DNA of 23,304 nucleotides from a virus. The translations under genes and the position numbers were made by a program. The notes beneath the pieces were generated by a model. It ran no database searches and had not been told where the DNA came from. It saw only the letters and a list, made by a program, of their open reading frames with translations. The stretch is from IMG/VR virus record IMGVR_UViG_3300046009_015188, positions 1 to 23,304 of that record; one strand, written 5' to 3'. The first letter of the stretch is position 1. Each line of letters starts with the position of its first letter. This document shows positions 1 to 6,958 of this stretch, piece after piece.

Positions 1-2
1 AG

Positions 3-1094
3 GCTGGTACCAGCTTGAGTGTAAGTGGCAACATATCAGGGGGCAACCTCAATTCTAATGGTGTGCTCACAGTGACCAGCACAGGTACTTTAGGTAACCT
101 TGAAGTTTCTGGCACAGGTAATATCGCAGGCAAGACTATCATTGGCAATGCTTTGATTAACGATGCCAATATCGCCAATGCCGCACTGGCAGTGGGCGCT
201 ACCACATCTGTATTGATCGCAGTTGGCAACACTCTGCAGCGACCCGGCACTGGCGTCACGGGCATGATCCGTTTCAATACCACTACGGATTCGCTGGAAT
301 ACTATGACAACGATTCATGGACATCAGCAGGTACTACATTCAGTATCGTGGTAGCAGATTCGTTTGTAGGCAACGGCACAGCTAATACATTTACGCTGAG
401 CCAAAATGCAACCACAGCAGCAACCATAGTCAGCATCAACGGTATCGTGCAAATACCAACTACATCTTATTCTGTCACAGGCAATGTGTTGACATTCACA
501 GAAGCACCCGAAGTCAGTGATGTGATTGATGCTCGTTTGTTGACGACAACGACCACAGTGACAGCGCTGGTCAGTGGAAGTGCTATCATTGAAGGCGACG
601 GCGCCAACGCATTTGTGCTCACAGGAAACTTCCTCAACGGCAACGCCAACGGTGCTGGCAACATTGGTAGTCCCAGCGGATATTTCAACACCATATTTGC
701 CACGGCCACATCAGCTCAGTACGCTGACTTGGCAGAGATGTACGAAGCCGATCAGATCATTGAGCCGGGCACTGTGGTTTGCTTTGGCGGCGCCAAAGAA
801 GTCACTATGTGTGCCACAGACGGTTGCCGCAGGATCGCTGGTGTAATTTCCACTAACCCCAGTTACATCATGAACGCTGGACTGGCTGGAGATCATATTG
901 TGGCAGTGGCCTTGACAGGTCGTGTGCCCACTCGGGTCACAGGAACCATACGCAAGGGCGACATGCTTGTGGCCACTGCTGACGGCCGTGCGCGAGCAGA
1001 AGCCAATCCGGTCACAGGTTCTATCATTGGCAAGGCCTTGGCTGACTTTGATGGCGCAGATGGCGTGATTGAAGTGGTCGTAGGTCGGCTGTAA
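3..1094 (+). CDS. Tail fibre/virion structural protein, 5'-truncated
   Basis: The frame is open to the left edge: four codons precede the first TTG at 15, with no stop, so the true start lies outside the window. The visible part (about 364 residues) begins with Gly/Asn/Ser/Thr-rich beta-type repeats (SGNISGGN, VSGTGNIAGK), typical of trimeric phage fibre shafts. A middle segment (about residues 75-105 from the TTG) has a FNTTTDSLEYYDNDSW block, common in phage adhesins. The C-terminal 125 residues start at AQYADLAEMYEAD (about residue 234) and end in VIEVVVGRL. This domain is clearly paralogous to the C-terminus of the gene at 2220. Its layout faintly recalls Peptidase_G2-type autoproteolytic tail-appendage domains, but I cannot confirm a cleavage site. 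A strong terminator follows directly. Structural role fairly sure; exact fibre identity unknown. Confidence 0.75.
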   Translation, partial: AGTSLSVSGNISGGNLNSNGVLTVTSTGTLGNLEVSGTGNIAGKTIIGNALINDANIANAALAVGATTSVLIAVGNTLQRPGTGVTGMIRFNTTTDSLEYYDNDSWTSAGTTFSIVVADSFVGNGTANTFTLSQNATTAATIVSINGIVQIPTTSYSVTGNVLTFTEAPEVSDVIDARLLTTTTTVTALVSGSAIIEGDGANAFVLTGNFLNGNANGAGNIGSPSGYFNTIFATATSAQYADLAEMYEADQIIEPGTVVCFGGAKEVTMCATDGCRRIAGVISTNPSYIMNAGLAGDHIVAVALTGRVPTRVTGTIRKGDMLVATADGRARAEANPVTGSIIGKALADFDGADGVIEVVVGRL

Positions 1095-1107
1095 GCAGCC
1101 AAAGTCC

Positions 1108-1139
1108 AAAATAGGGCACTAGATGTGCCCTATTTTTTT
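1108..1139 (+). terminator. Rho-independent terminator
   Basis: A 9-bp perfect stem ATAGGGCAC / GTGCCCTAT (1111-1119 with 1125-1133) encloses the loop TAGAT. It is flanked by AAA on the left and followed by a run of seven T. It lies 13 bases after the stop of the first fibre gene, so it ends that transcript before the next late promoter. Confidence 0.92.
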
Positions 1140-1141
1140 GG

Positions 1142-1148
1142 CTAAATA
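1142..1148 (+). promoter_or_regulatory. T4-type late promoter CTAAATA
   Basis: CTAAATA matches the core of the T4 late promoter (TATAAATA in T4). It sits just downstream of a terminator and 21 bases before the ATG at 1170, where a promoter is needed. The same core recurs upstream of eight other genes in the window. Confidence 0.7.
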
Positions 1149-1169
1149 TTGTATGATTATGGTGAACTC

Positions 1170-2195
1170 ATGGGACTGACACGCATCCGGGCAGAACAGA
1201 TTTCTGACATCGACTACAAGCAAGCGGTGCGGGTAATCACGCTCAGCAACATCACACTGTCTGGTGGTGCTCCCGCTACTGTGGATGGAGTCAATCTAGT
1301 AGCCGAAGATCGGGTGCTTGTGGCCGGACAAAGCACTGGCAGCCAAAATGGTCTATATTATGTGCAAACCGTAGGCGCAGGCTCCAATGGAACCTGGGTG
1401 CGTAGCACTGACGGAAACGAAACCGGAGAAATCGAAGCCGGCATGATCGTCATGGTCACCGAAGGAGATAGTTACAAAGATACCCAATGGAAACTAACCA
1501 CTAACAATCCCATCATCATTGGTACCACTGCCCTGGTATTTGAACAAAACTCAGCATTTGCTTTTGGCAACATCTATGCCAACGGTACAGCAGTGTTGGC
1601 CGAAGTTGTAGGCGATACAGTGACATTTACCGCTGGCAACAATGTCATACTCACTGGCAATGCCACTTCTGATACTGTCAACTTTGCCTTCAGCGAGAGT
1701 CCCAGTTTTACAGGCATCATGAGCGTGACAGGCAATATTACCGGCGGTAACATAACTACTTCAAATTTTGTCACCGCGGGCAATGTCAACTTGCTCAGTA
1801 GAGGTATTGTGTATCTTTACGACAGTGACAGCAGCCATTATACTGGATTCCGATCACCAGGTACGCTGACCGGCAACTATATCTATCAATTGCCTACCAG
1901 TTATGGGAACAACACACAGGTCCTAACTACCAATGGTGCCGGGGGACTGACCTGGGAAGATGCCGGCTCTGGCGGCGGACAAGGTGCCACATCTTACCCA
2001 AACTCAACAGTGCAGCCGGTTCCGGGTGCCACTGGCAACTTTGATCTCAGTTATAACTTTGCACAGACCGTGCAAGAAGTTCCTTTTGAAGCAGCAGGTA
2101 CTGATGCGTTTGGGGTCAACCTAGGCGAAGTTTACAGCATGATGGACCCTACAGGGGAAGTGCTTGATCCAGTGGATCTTGGAGTATTGACCTAA
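1170..2195 (+). CDS. Tail fibre-like structural protein
   Basis: 341 residues from the ATG at 1170 (MGLTRIRAEQ). An in-frame TTG at 1149 directly abuts the late promoter and would lie upstream of the expected transcript start, so it is rejected. The N-terminal ~115 residues hold a module I recognise from aquatic phage fibres: a TVDGVNLVAEDRVLV turn, then SQNGLYYVQ and TQWKLTTNN, ending in ALVFEQ. The middle has Gly/Asn-rich shaft repeats (SVTGNITGGN) like those of the preceding gene, and a LTTNGAGGLTWED motif common in fibre proteins. The C-terminus (VPFEAAGTDAFGVNLGEVYSMMDP) is acidic and unrecognised; this gene lacks the AQYAD C-terminal domain of its two neighbours. It lies between two late promoters. 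Probably a tail-tip or fibre component; receptor unknown. Confidence 0.75.
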   Translation: MGLTRIRAEQISDIDYKQAVRVITLSNITLSGGAPATVDGVNLVAEDRVLVAGQSTGSQNGLYYVQTVGAGSNGTWVRSTDGNETGEIEAGMIVMVTEGDSYKDTQWKLTTNNPIIIGTTALVFEQNSAFAFGNIYANGTAVLAEVVGDTVTFTAGNNVILTGNATSDTVNFAFSESPSFTGIMSVTGNITGGNITTSNFVTAGNVNLLSRGIVYLYDSDSSHYTGFRSPGTLTGNYIYQLPTSYGNNTQVLTTNGAGGLTWEDAGSGGGQGATSYPNSTVQPVPGATGNFDLSYNFAQTVQEVPFEAAGTDAFGVNLGEVYSMMDPTGEVLDPVDLGVLT

Positions 2196-2201
2196 TAAAT
2201 A
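2194..2201 (+). promoter_or_regulatory. T4-type late promoter AATAAATA
   Basis: AATAAATA overlaps the TAA stop of the preceding gene (2193-2195). It is followed by a good Shine-Dalgarno AGGAG (2209-2213) and the ATG at 2220. A weak ATTGA/TCAAT inverted repeat (2186-2190, 2203-2207) flanks the motif. Confidence 0.72.
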
Positions 2202-2219
2202 ATCAATCAGGAGAACAGG

Positions 2220-2783
2220 ATGCCTACCGTACTACAATTTCGCCGTGGAACCACTGCTCAGAACAACTCATTTACCGGTGCCGCAGGTGAACTCAGCATT
2301 GATACCACCCTTGATGCTATCCGTATACACGACGGATCTACAGCAGGAGGATTCCTGACCAATGCTAAAGAAGCGCAGTACGCGGACGTGGCCGAAAGAT
2401 ATCACGCCGATGGCGTTTATGATCCTGGCACTGTGGTAAGTTTTGGTGGCCAACGAGAAATCACGCAAACTTTGTGTGATTGCGATACCCGTGTCATGGG
2501 TGTGATTTCAACTGACCCATACTGTGTCATGAACAGTCCACATCGCCGACCAGATCTCACTGATGAGTGGCACCCACCCGTCGCTTTGTTAGGCCGTGTG
2601 CCTACCCGAGTCTCAGGAATCGTACGCAAAGGTGACCGCATGGTATCAAGTGCCATACCCGGCCATGCCCGAGCCTGGACCGAAGCCGGAGATCCACCAT
2701 CTGGTACCATCATTGGCAAGGCAGTAGAAGATCATATCACCAGCGGCGAAGGCCTAATTGAAGTATTAGTAGGACGACCGTGA
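2220..2783 (+). CDS. Short tail fibre/adhesin with Mtd-like N-terminus
   Basis: 187 residues with an AGGAG ribosome site 6 bases upstream of the ATG. Residues 1-50 (VLQFRRGTTAQNN, GELSIDTTLDAIRIHDG) match the short N-terminal module seen in many phage fibre proteins, including the major tropism determinant family. Residues from about 53 (AQYADVAERYHADG) to the end (GLIEVLVGRP) form the same C-terminal domain as the first gene in the window. Shared landmarks are PGTVV, FGG, GVIST, VMN or IMN, LGRVPTRV or LTGRVPTRV, RKGD and IIGKA. The gene thus looks like a minimal fibre: one attachment module and one C-terminal domain with no shaft. It overlaps the next gene by GTGA. Structural role likely; function of the C-terminal domain unproven. 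Confidence 0.8.
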   Translation: MPTVLQFRRGTTAQNNSFTGAAGELSIDTTLDAIRIHDGSTAGGFLTNAKEAQYADVAERYHADGVYDPGTVVSFGGQREITQTLCDCDTRVMGVISTDPYCVMNSPHRRPDLTDEWHPPVALLGRVPTRVSGIVRKGDRMVSSAIPGHARAWTEAGDPPSGTIIGKAVEDHITSGEGLIEVLVGRP

Positions 2784-3445
2784 CGCTGCCCTGCTATCGC
2801 AGAGACTACAGCGGCGAGTTTTTAGTCACAGAAACCCGCTGGTCCGGTGGTGCTAAACAACAGAGCCGCGAGTGGATTCCTAATCCCATTGAAAATCATC
2901 ACATCTCCAGACGAGCCGCAGTCATCATCAGCGATACCGATCGAGAGATGTTTGATTATGCCAGGTTACAAAAACATCGTGGTGGGCTCTTAGGGAAAAA
3001 AAGATTACAAACCTATGCCACTGGGCGTATTTGGCAAGACATGATCTTGGACTTTTGGATAGGCAAAGAACGCAGTGAGATCGATGCCATGGTTGCGCAA
3101 AAATACGATGAAAGATGCACCGTTTACACCACACCTCGAGGTGTATTGACCTATCCAGGTCGACTGTATCTCATTCCATTGGCTCCCTTGATGGACAGCC
3201 AGGCCTCGGCTGTTTATTTGGCTGCTTTTGACGGGCATAAAGAAATTTTCTTATTGGGCGCAAATGCAGATACTCCTTGGTTAAGCACCAGCACCATCTC
3301 TAACATTGGCAGTGTAATGTCAGCATATGATACGATCCAGTTCATAGTCGTAGGTGTTGAAAGCCGCGTACCTGCAGAGTGGCGTCAACTTCAAAATGTC
3401 ACTTGCCAGGATTACAGATCTTGGATCAGTTATTGCGATGTCTGA
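2780..3445 (+). CDS. Conserved phage protein of unknown function
   Basis: 221 residues starting at a GTG that overlaps the TGA of the preceding fibre gene (GTGA), so translation is probably coupled. The protein is mixed alpha/beta with no signal peptide or membrane segment. A basic helical part (about residues 55-80, YARLQKHRGG, GKKRLQTY) is followed by hydrophobic strands (VYLAAFDGHKEIFLLGAN, IQFIVVGVESRVPAEW) that resemble a nucleotide-binding or Rossmann-like core. I see no complete catalytic motif. It ends with YRSWISYCDV, and its last 16 bases overlap the 3' end of the Nudix gene on the other strand. The co-transcription suggests a role linked to the fibres (chaperone or modification), but that is only inference from position. 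Confidence 0.7.
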   Translation: MTLPCYRRDYSGEFLVTETRWSGGAKQQSREWIPNPIENHHISRRAAVIISDTDREMFDYARLQKHRGGLLGKKRLQTYATGRIWQDMILDFWIGKERSEIDAMVAQKYDERCTVYTTPRGVLTYPGRLYLIPLAPLMDSQASAVYLAAFDGHKEIFLLGANADTPWLSTSTISNIGSVMSAYDTIQFIVVGVESRVPAEWRQLQNVTCQDYRSWISYCDV

Positions 3446-3876
3446 TCACGTATGCTCTGGGTGATAGATCTTATTTTAGACTGTACTGCATCAAAATTCA
3501 CAGTTGACCACAGTCCAGGATGCAGAGGCCTAGGCCAATTATCACTGTCAATCCAAGCATAACCTAGATGTTCATGATTCAACTTTGGAATAAATTCTTC
3601 ATCAATGCCACAGAAAAAAGTATGGTAACTGAACTTGCCGTCCTCGCTGGTGAACATCTCCAAGGGGATAAGTTTCACGAAATCAGGAAAACCACCAATC
3701 TCTTCTTCACATTCGCGTTTCATGGCCACTAACAAACTTTCACCGGCTTCGGCCTTGCCTCCGGGTAGCCCCCACGACCCTGGGTGTTTGGCGTCATCCC
3801 TCATAAGATAGAGATATCGGTCAGTGGCCGCGGAATAAAACCAAACTCCCACGGCGTTCACAGAACCAGGCTCCAT
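3430..3876 (-). CDS. Nudix hydrolase
   Basis: 148 residues. The Nudix box GX5EX7REUXEEXGU is present at residues 40-62: G40, E46, R54, E55, E58, E59 and G61 are all in place. The last hydrophobic position is Gly62, a mild departure. Nudix enzymes hydrolyse nucleoside diphosphates linked to another group; T4 itself carries NudE, but I cannot assign a substrate here. A flanking DRYLYLMRDD strand and SWGLPGGK are typical of the fold. The ATG at 3876 lies inside the end of gp15 (19-base overlap) with AGGTGA just upstream, so it is translated as the last gene of the gp14-gp15 operon. A metabolic enzyme coupled to neck and tail genes is unusual. The 3' end overlaps the convergent plus-strand gene by 16 bases. 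Confidence 0.92.
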   Translation of the reverse strand: MEPGSVNAVGVWFYSAATDRYLYLMRDDAKHPGSWGLPGGKAEAGESLLVAMKRECEEEIGGFPDFVKLIPLEMFTSEDGKFSYHTFFCGIDEEFIPKLNHEHLGYAWIDSDNWPRPLHPGLWSTVNFDAVQSKIRSITQSIRDQTSQ

Positions 3877-5231
3877 TCACCTGAGGGATACAATCCTTCA
3901 TAACTCTTGACCCACTCTGTGCCTGTCCAACGATACTGCAAGCTGGTAGTGATGTTGGTGACGAACTCTGGGTTAGTAGTCTGTGCTGCTGCTTCAAAGG
4001 CCACGAACCAAAAATCTCCATCATATTCAATGATGTCGTTGGCCCTGGCACCAGCAAATGAACCCCAGGCTTGGGTGTCTCCACTCATGTCATCCAAGAT
4101 GAGATATCTCTGGCCTGCTGCTGCCGCGGGCAGTCCTTCTCCTGGCCCAGCGGTCAAGGGATTGATCACGGCATCTACAGGATCTAAAGTGTTTTGTGGC
4201 AATGTATCTTCGTCAATACTGATCAACAGGAATCGATCATCGGTGGGATCGTAACTGATAGTTCCTATGACCTGGGTGTCATCTCCCCACTGGTTATCAA
4301 ATCGGATCTGGCTGATGCCCGGTCTCAGCACACCATACATTCCTACTACGGCCTGCCAGAATTCATTGCTAGGTGGCGACTCAGGCGGTACAGTATTGGC
4401 GTTAGGCACAGGTACGGTCTGGCTGTATTTTAGAGCCTGCACTTTATTGCCGATCAACAAAGTCTGATAGTTGTAGGGCGTGAATTTCTGCCGGGTGCCC
4501 AGCAGTAAATCATTGTTAGTGATAGCTTCGTTAGCATCACCGTTGGCATCATACATGCTCATGATGATCTTCTGCACCACTCCCAGTTTCTTGACCTTGG
4601 CCGGACTCGATATAAAGATTGGTAACTTAAAGGTCATAGTGAAGATATCAATGGGATTCTCTGTGTTCATGGGGATGGTGCGGCTGGACCAGTTCACTCG
4701 TTCCAGTTCCACCACTGACAGGCTGGTCCAGTCCAGATAGTTGTCGGTACTCTGTATTTCAAGGCTGGGATTGAACAAGGTAGCGATCTGTTCGACTAAC
4801 TGGAATTTTTGATTGGTGTTCGATGTCCAGAAATCCGCATTCAAGGTCAAGGTATAGGGCACAGGCATCAGCCGCTCTACCGTGAAAGCATTGCCCTGAG
4901 TGGTCTCATAAGTGTCGGTGCTGGTATCGTAACTGCGTTGTCTCACCTGCACCTTGCTGACATGATAAGGTTCTTGGAGCCGGTCTCGGGCATATTCCAA
5001 AGCCGTGATATAGAACGTGATCAACGGCGTTGATGGCATATTAGATGCCGAGTTCTCCTGGATGATAGTCTGGGCCTGGCGTGTGGCATCACCGTATCGC
5101 ACAGGTACACGCACCAGGGCCTGTGTGTCAGGATTGGTGCCACCATATTCCACGGAGAAGTTGGAAAAGATCCTTGCAAACTGGATCAAGAAGCGCCGTA
5201 TTTGGGCATCATAAAAGAATTGTTGAGACAT
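3858..5231 (-). CDS. gp15: Tail sheath stabiliser and completion protein gp15
   Basis: 457 residues. The N-terminus (FFYDAQIRRFLIQFARIFSN, then VRVPVRYGD) follows the T4 gp15 pattern of F-Y-x3-hydrophobic-RR, FSN and RVPxxYG. It continues with a TPLITFYITALEYARDR block and a VPYTLTLNADFWTSN, QLVEQIATLFNP stretch that parallels the T4 YELSIFTRYEDD, QIVEQILPYFQP segment. In T4, gp15 forms the ring that ends the tail tube and sheath and docks to the neck. T4 gp15 has 272 residues, so about 180 extra residues lie at the C-terminus here. That extension includes IIEYDGDFWFVAFEA and YRWTGTEWVKSYEGLYPSGEW, a type of surface extension I associate with aquatic T4-like phages. It starts 3 bases after the gp14 stop codon and overlaps the Nudix gene. 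Confidence 0.85.
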   Translation of the reverse strand: MSQQFFYDAQIRRFLIQFARIFSNFSVEYGGTNPDTQALVRVPVRYGDATRQAQTIIQENSASNMPSTPLITFYITALEYARDRLQEPYHVSKVQVRQRSYDTSTDTYETTQGNAFTVERLMPVPYTLTLNADFWTSNTNQKFQLVEQIATLFNPSLEIQSTDNYLDWTSLSVVELERVNWSSRTIPMNTENPIDIFTMTFKLPIFISSPAKVKKLGVVQKIIMSMYDANGDANEAITNNDLLLGTRQKFTPYNYQTLLIGNKVQALKYSQTVPVPNANTVPPESPPSNEFWQAVVGMYGVLRPGISQIRFDNQWGDDTQVIGTISYDPTDDRFLLISIDEDTLPQNTLDPVDAVINPLTAGPGEGLPAAAAGQRYLILDDMSGDTQAWGSFAGARANDIIEYDGDFWFVAFEAAAQTTNPEFVTNITTSLQYRWTGTEWVKSYEGLYPSGEWSLVL

Positions 5232-5234
5232 TGA

Positions 5235-6629
5235 TTAGTCCGTGTCGTTTCTCTGCCCAGGATATGTGCCAGGCCTAGGGTTGGCAGGTTTGAATCCACC
5301 ATCATCGCCGTTGTCTGCTCTGGGTTTCAACAATTCTGATAGGCTCTGACGGCTGGGAACATTGCCTAGATCCGTGGTGTTCACTGTGTATGTATTGTTG
5401 ACGAAACTTGACCGCAAGGTATTGTTCAGCGGACCATTACCAAGATCAGTGCGTACTGCGTCTTCGATGTGTATCCAGCGCCGGCCATCGTAGCGGAACA
5501 GGCGATTGGGGAAATAGTCCAAACGCAAGGCATAGGATCCTTGTTGCGGATTAGTGGGGAACGATATGCCCGGGGTCACAGGTAGGCCATTGGGTGCGAT
5601 GCCATCTCCGGTGAGATAACCCATGGTATAGCCATCGGACTGTGGTGTTTGGCTAGCATCGGCCACGTTGACCCCAGTCTGATCCACATCTATGTTGGTC
5701 GAATCGATGGTCACTGAATTGGGATCTGCTGGAGTACCGTCAGGATTGGTAGGAAAGATATAGAACTTCACGGTGTCATAACCACTCAACGGAACATCGA
5801 TCTCGGCCTGTGCCAACAAGGCATCATTGATCTGTAGGTCTTTGTTGCGAGTGCTATCTACATCTGCGATACTTGTGGGATCAGTGATCTCTAGCCAATA
5901 TGCGGTATTGGTGATCTCTGTGCCCACGGGCGTGTTCTGTATAGCACGATAATAGGTGTCACCCGACAGGACCACTGTACCAGTGGGGTAATAATTGATG
6001 GGATCCCAGATGTTCGTGGTCTCAAACGGTTTGTCCAAGATGTCTTGATACTCTTGGGCATTGACCATGGGAGTGGCTTTCACACGCCAAGTGTGCGGTA
6101 ACCACTCTCGGGCAAAACCTTCGGAAGCGTAGGCAGCGTCCTGAATCACATAGTATTTGGGCAAGGCCTTGGCTATGGCAGCATTCAGCGGGTTGGGATC
6201 TTTGAGATTAGGAATCTCCAACACATCACCTGACATGAGTTTGCGACCAATAGTATCGATCATGTCGTTGTAATGGAAAGTGATGAACAGGGTGTCGTTG
6301 TTTAGGAAAAGTCCAAATTGTGTGAGATCAAAATCAATGTCCGATACATTGAACACACCGCGCATCTGATAGATGTCTTTGTCATAGGAGCGATCGCGAT
6401 TTTCCAACAACAACAGATCCTGGATGAACAAAGGATCTTCTACTGAGTAATTGGGCTGTGTGGCGTCATAGTTGCCGCTTTCCGCACTATCACCTTCACC
6501 GGTTTTGGGACCCAAATATTTGTGGATGTATACATCACATCCACCGACTGTGTACATTTCGGAGATAGTTCGATCGAAAAAGCGGTAATCGTTCGTCCGG
6601 TTAGGACGCCACATGGAGAGCCTAGGCAT
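5235..6629 (-). CDS. gp14: Neck protein gp14
   Basis: 464 residues if started at the ATG at 6629 (MPRLSMWRPN); the next ATG at 6614 (MWRPNRTNDY) has a weak AGG upstream and is equally credible. A TTG at 6659 lies upstream of the late promoter and is rejected. Core motifs agree with gp14 of T4-like phages: RFFDRTISEM, DVYIHKYLGP, IQDLLLLENRDRSYDKDIY, then MRGVFNVSDIDFDLTQFGLF and MIDTIGRKLMSGDVLEIP. gp14 with gp13 forms the neck that seals the filled head before tail joining. T4 gp14 is 256 residues; the extra C-terminal half holds a WDPINYYPTGTVV, TYYRAIQNTP, TAYW module resembling a small carbohydrate-binding fold and a LFRYDGRRWIHIED block. First gene of the inverted gp14-gp15-Nudix operon. 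Confidence 0.84.
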   Translation of the reverse strand: MPRLSMWRPNRTNDYRFFDRTISEMYTVGGCDVYIHKYLGPKTGEGDSAESGNYDATQPNYSVEDPLFIQDLLLLENRDRSYDKDIYQMRGVFNVSDIDFDLTQFGLFLNNDTLFITFHYNDMIDTIGRKLMSGDVLEIPNLKDPNPLNAAIAKALPKYYVIQDAAYASEGFAREWLPHTWRVKATPMVNAQEYQDILDKPFETTNIWDPINYYPTGTVVLSGDTYYRAIQNTPVGTEITNTAYWLEITDPTSIADVDSTRNKDLQINDALLAQAEIDVPLSGYDTVKFYIFPTNPDGTPADPNSVTIDSTNIDVDQTGVNVADASQTPQSDGYTMGYLTGDGIAPNGLPVTPGISFPTNPQQGSYALRLDYFPNRLFRYDGRRWIHIEDAVRTDLGNGPLNNTLRSSFVNNTYTVNTTDLGNVPSRQSLSELLKPRADNGDDGGFKPANPRPGTYPGQRNDTD

Positions 6630-6636
6630 AGTACAG

Positions 6637-6644
6637 TATTTATG
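6637..6644 (-). promoter_or_regulatory. Late promoter CATAAATA for gp14 operon (minus strand)
   Basis: On the minus strand, CATAAATA lies 7 bases before the ATG at 6629 and 22 bases before the ATG at 6614. With a start site about 6 bases downstream, as in T4, the RNA would begin at or just before the first ATG. This favours either a leaderless start at 6629 or a short leader to 6614. It is divergent from and adjacent to the sigma70-type promoter at 6651. Confidence 0.7.
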
Positions 6645-6650
6645 GGTAGG

Positions 6651-6679
6651 TTGACCCAAAAAGCAGATCCTGCTATAAT
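6651..6679 (+). promoter_or_regulatory. Sigma70-type promoter with extended -10, leaderless
   Basis: TTGACC (-35, 6651-6656) is followed after exactly 17 bases by TATAAT (-10, 6674-6679). TGC just before the -10 gives an extended -10 (TGnTATAAT). The expected start, 7 bases beyond the hexamer, is 6686, which is the A of the ATG. An inverted repeat AGCAG-ATC-CTGCT (6662-6674) fills the spacer. The -35 lies in a second inverted repeat, GGGT/ACCC (6644-6647, 6654-6657). Confidence 0.8.
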
Positions 6680-6685
6680 ACTCAA

Positions 6686-6958
6686 ATGGACCTGGAAGAT
6701 TGGCAACTCTTGCATGATCGCCTGGATCGTGCCCATAAAAACACCCTGGGCATGACTTTTGGCATCAAAGACCTTTGGCGTATGCACAGGGCCGTGTATG
6801 AACGACTCCGAGAGGCTGATCGAGAATGGGTGAACTGCCGTCGTCGCGGACAAGGGTCGCCCAGGTTTGACCAACTGTTGGTCCAGGCCGAAGAGGCCAT
6901 GAAGAATTTTGAAGGACATATTTTGTTGGCTAAACTAATGGACAAGGAGCCCAGATGA
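6686..6958 (+). CDS. Small helical protein of unknown function
   Basis: 90 residues, highly charged and predicted helical by eye (DLWRMHRAVYERLREADREW, FDQLLVQAEEAMKNFEGHI). There is no Cys/His cluster, signal peptide or membrane segment. It has no Shine-Dalgarno site. Its ATG coincides with the predicted transcription start of a near-consensus sigma70 promoter, so the message should be leaderless. It overlaps the next gene by ATGA, so it heads an operon with the 382-residue protein. The host-type promoter implies early or middle expression, unlike the late promoters of the neighbouring structural genes. I do not recognise the family. Confidence 0.75.
   Translation: MDLEDWQLLHDRLDRAHKNTLGMTFGIKDLWRMHRAVYERLREADREWVNCRRRGQGSPRFDQLLVQAEEAMKNFEGHILLAKLMDKEPR

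Noticed and set aside
1153-1179. Eight-codon ORF (MIMVNSWD) overlapping the start of the second fibre gene, 4 bases after TAAATA
   Set aside because: The spacing resembles the other TAAATA-ATG starts, but the ORF is too short to judge and there is no evidence of translation.
6630-6659. TTG start extending gp14 upstream
   Set aside because: It would lie upstream of the late promoter CATAAATA, so it would not be on the late transcript.
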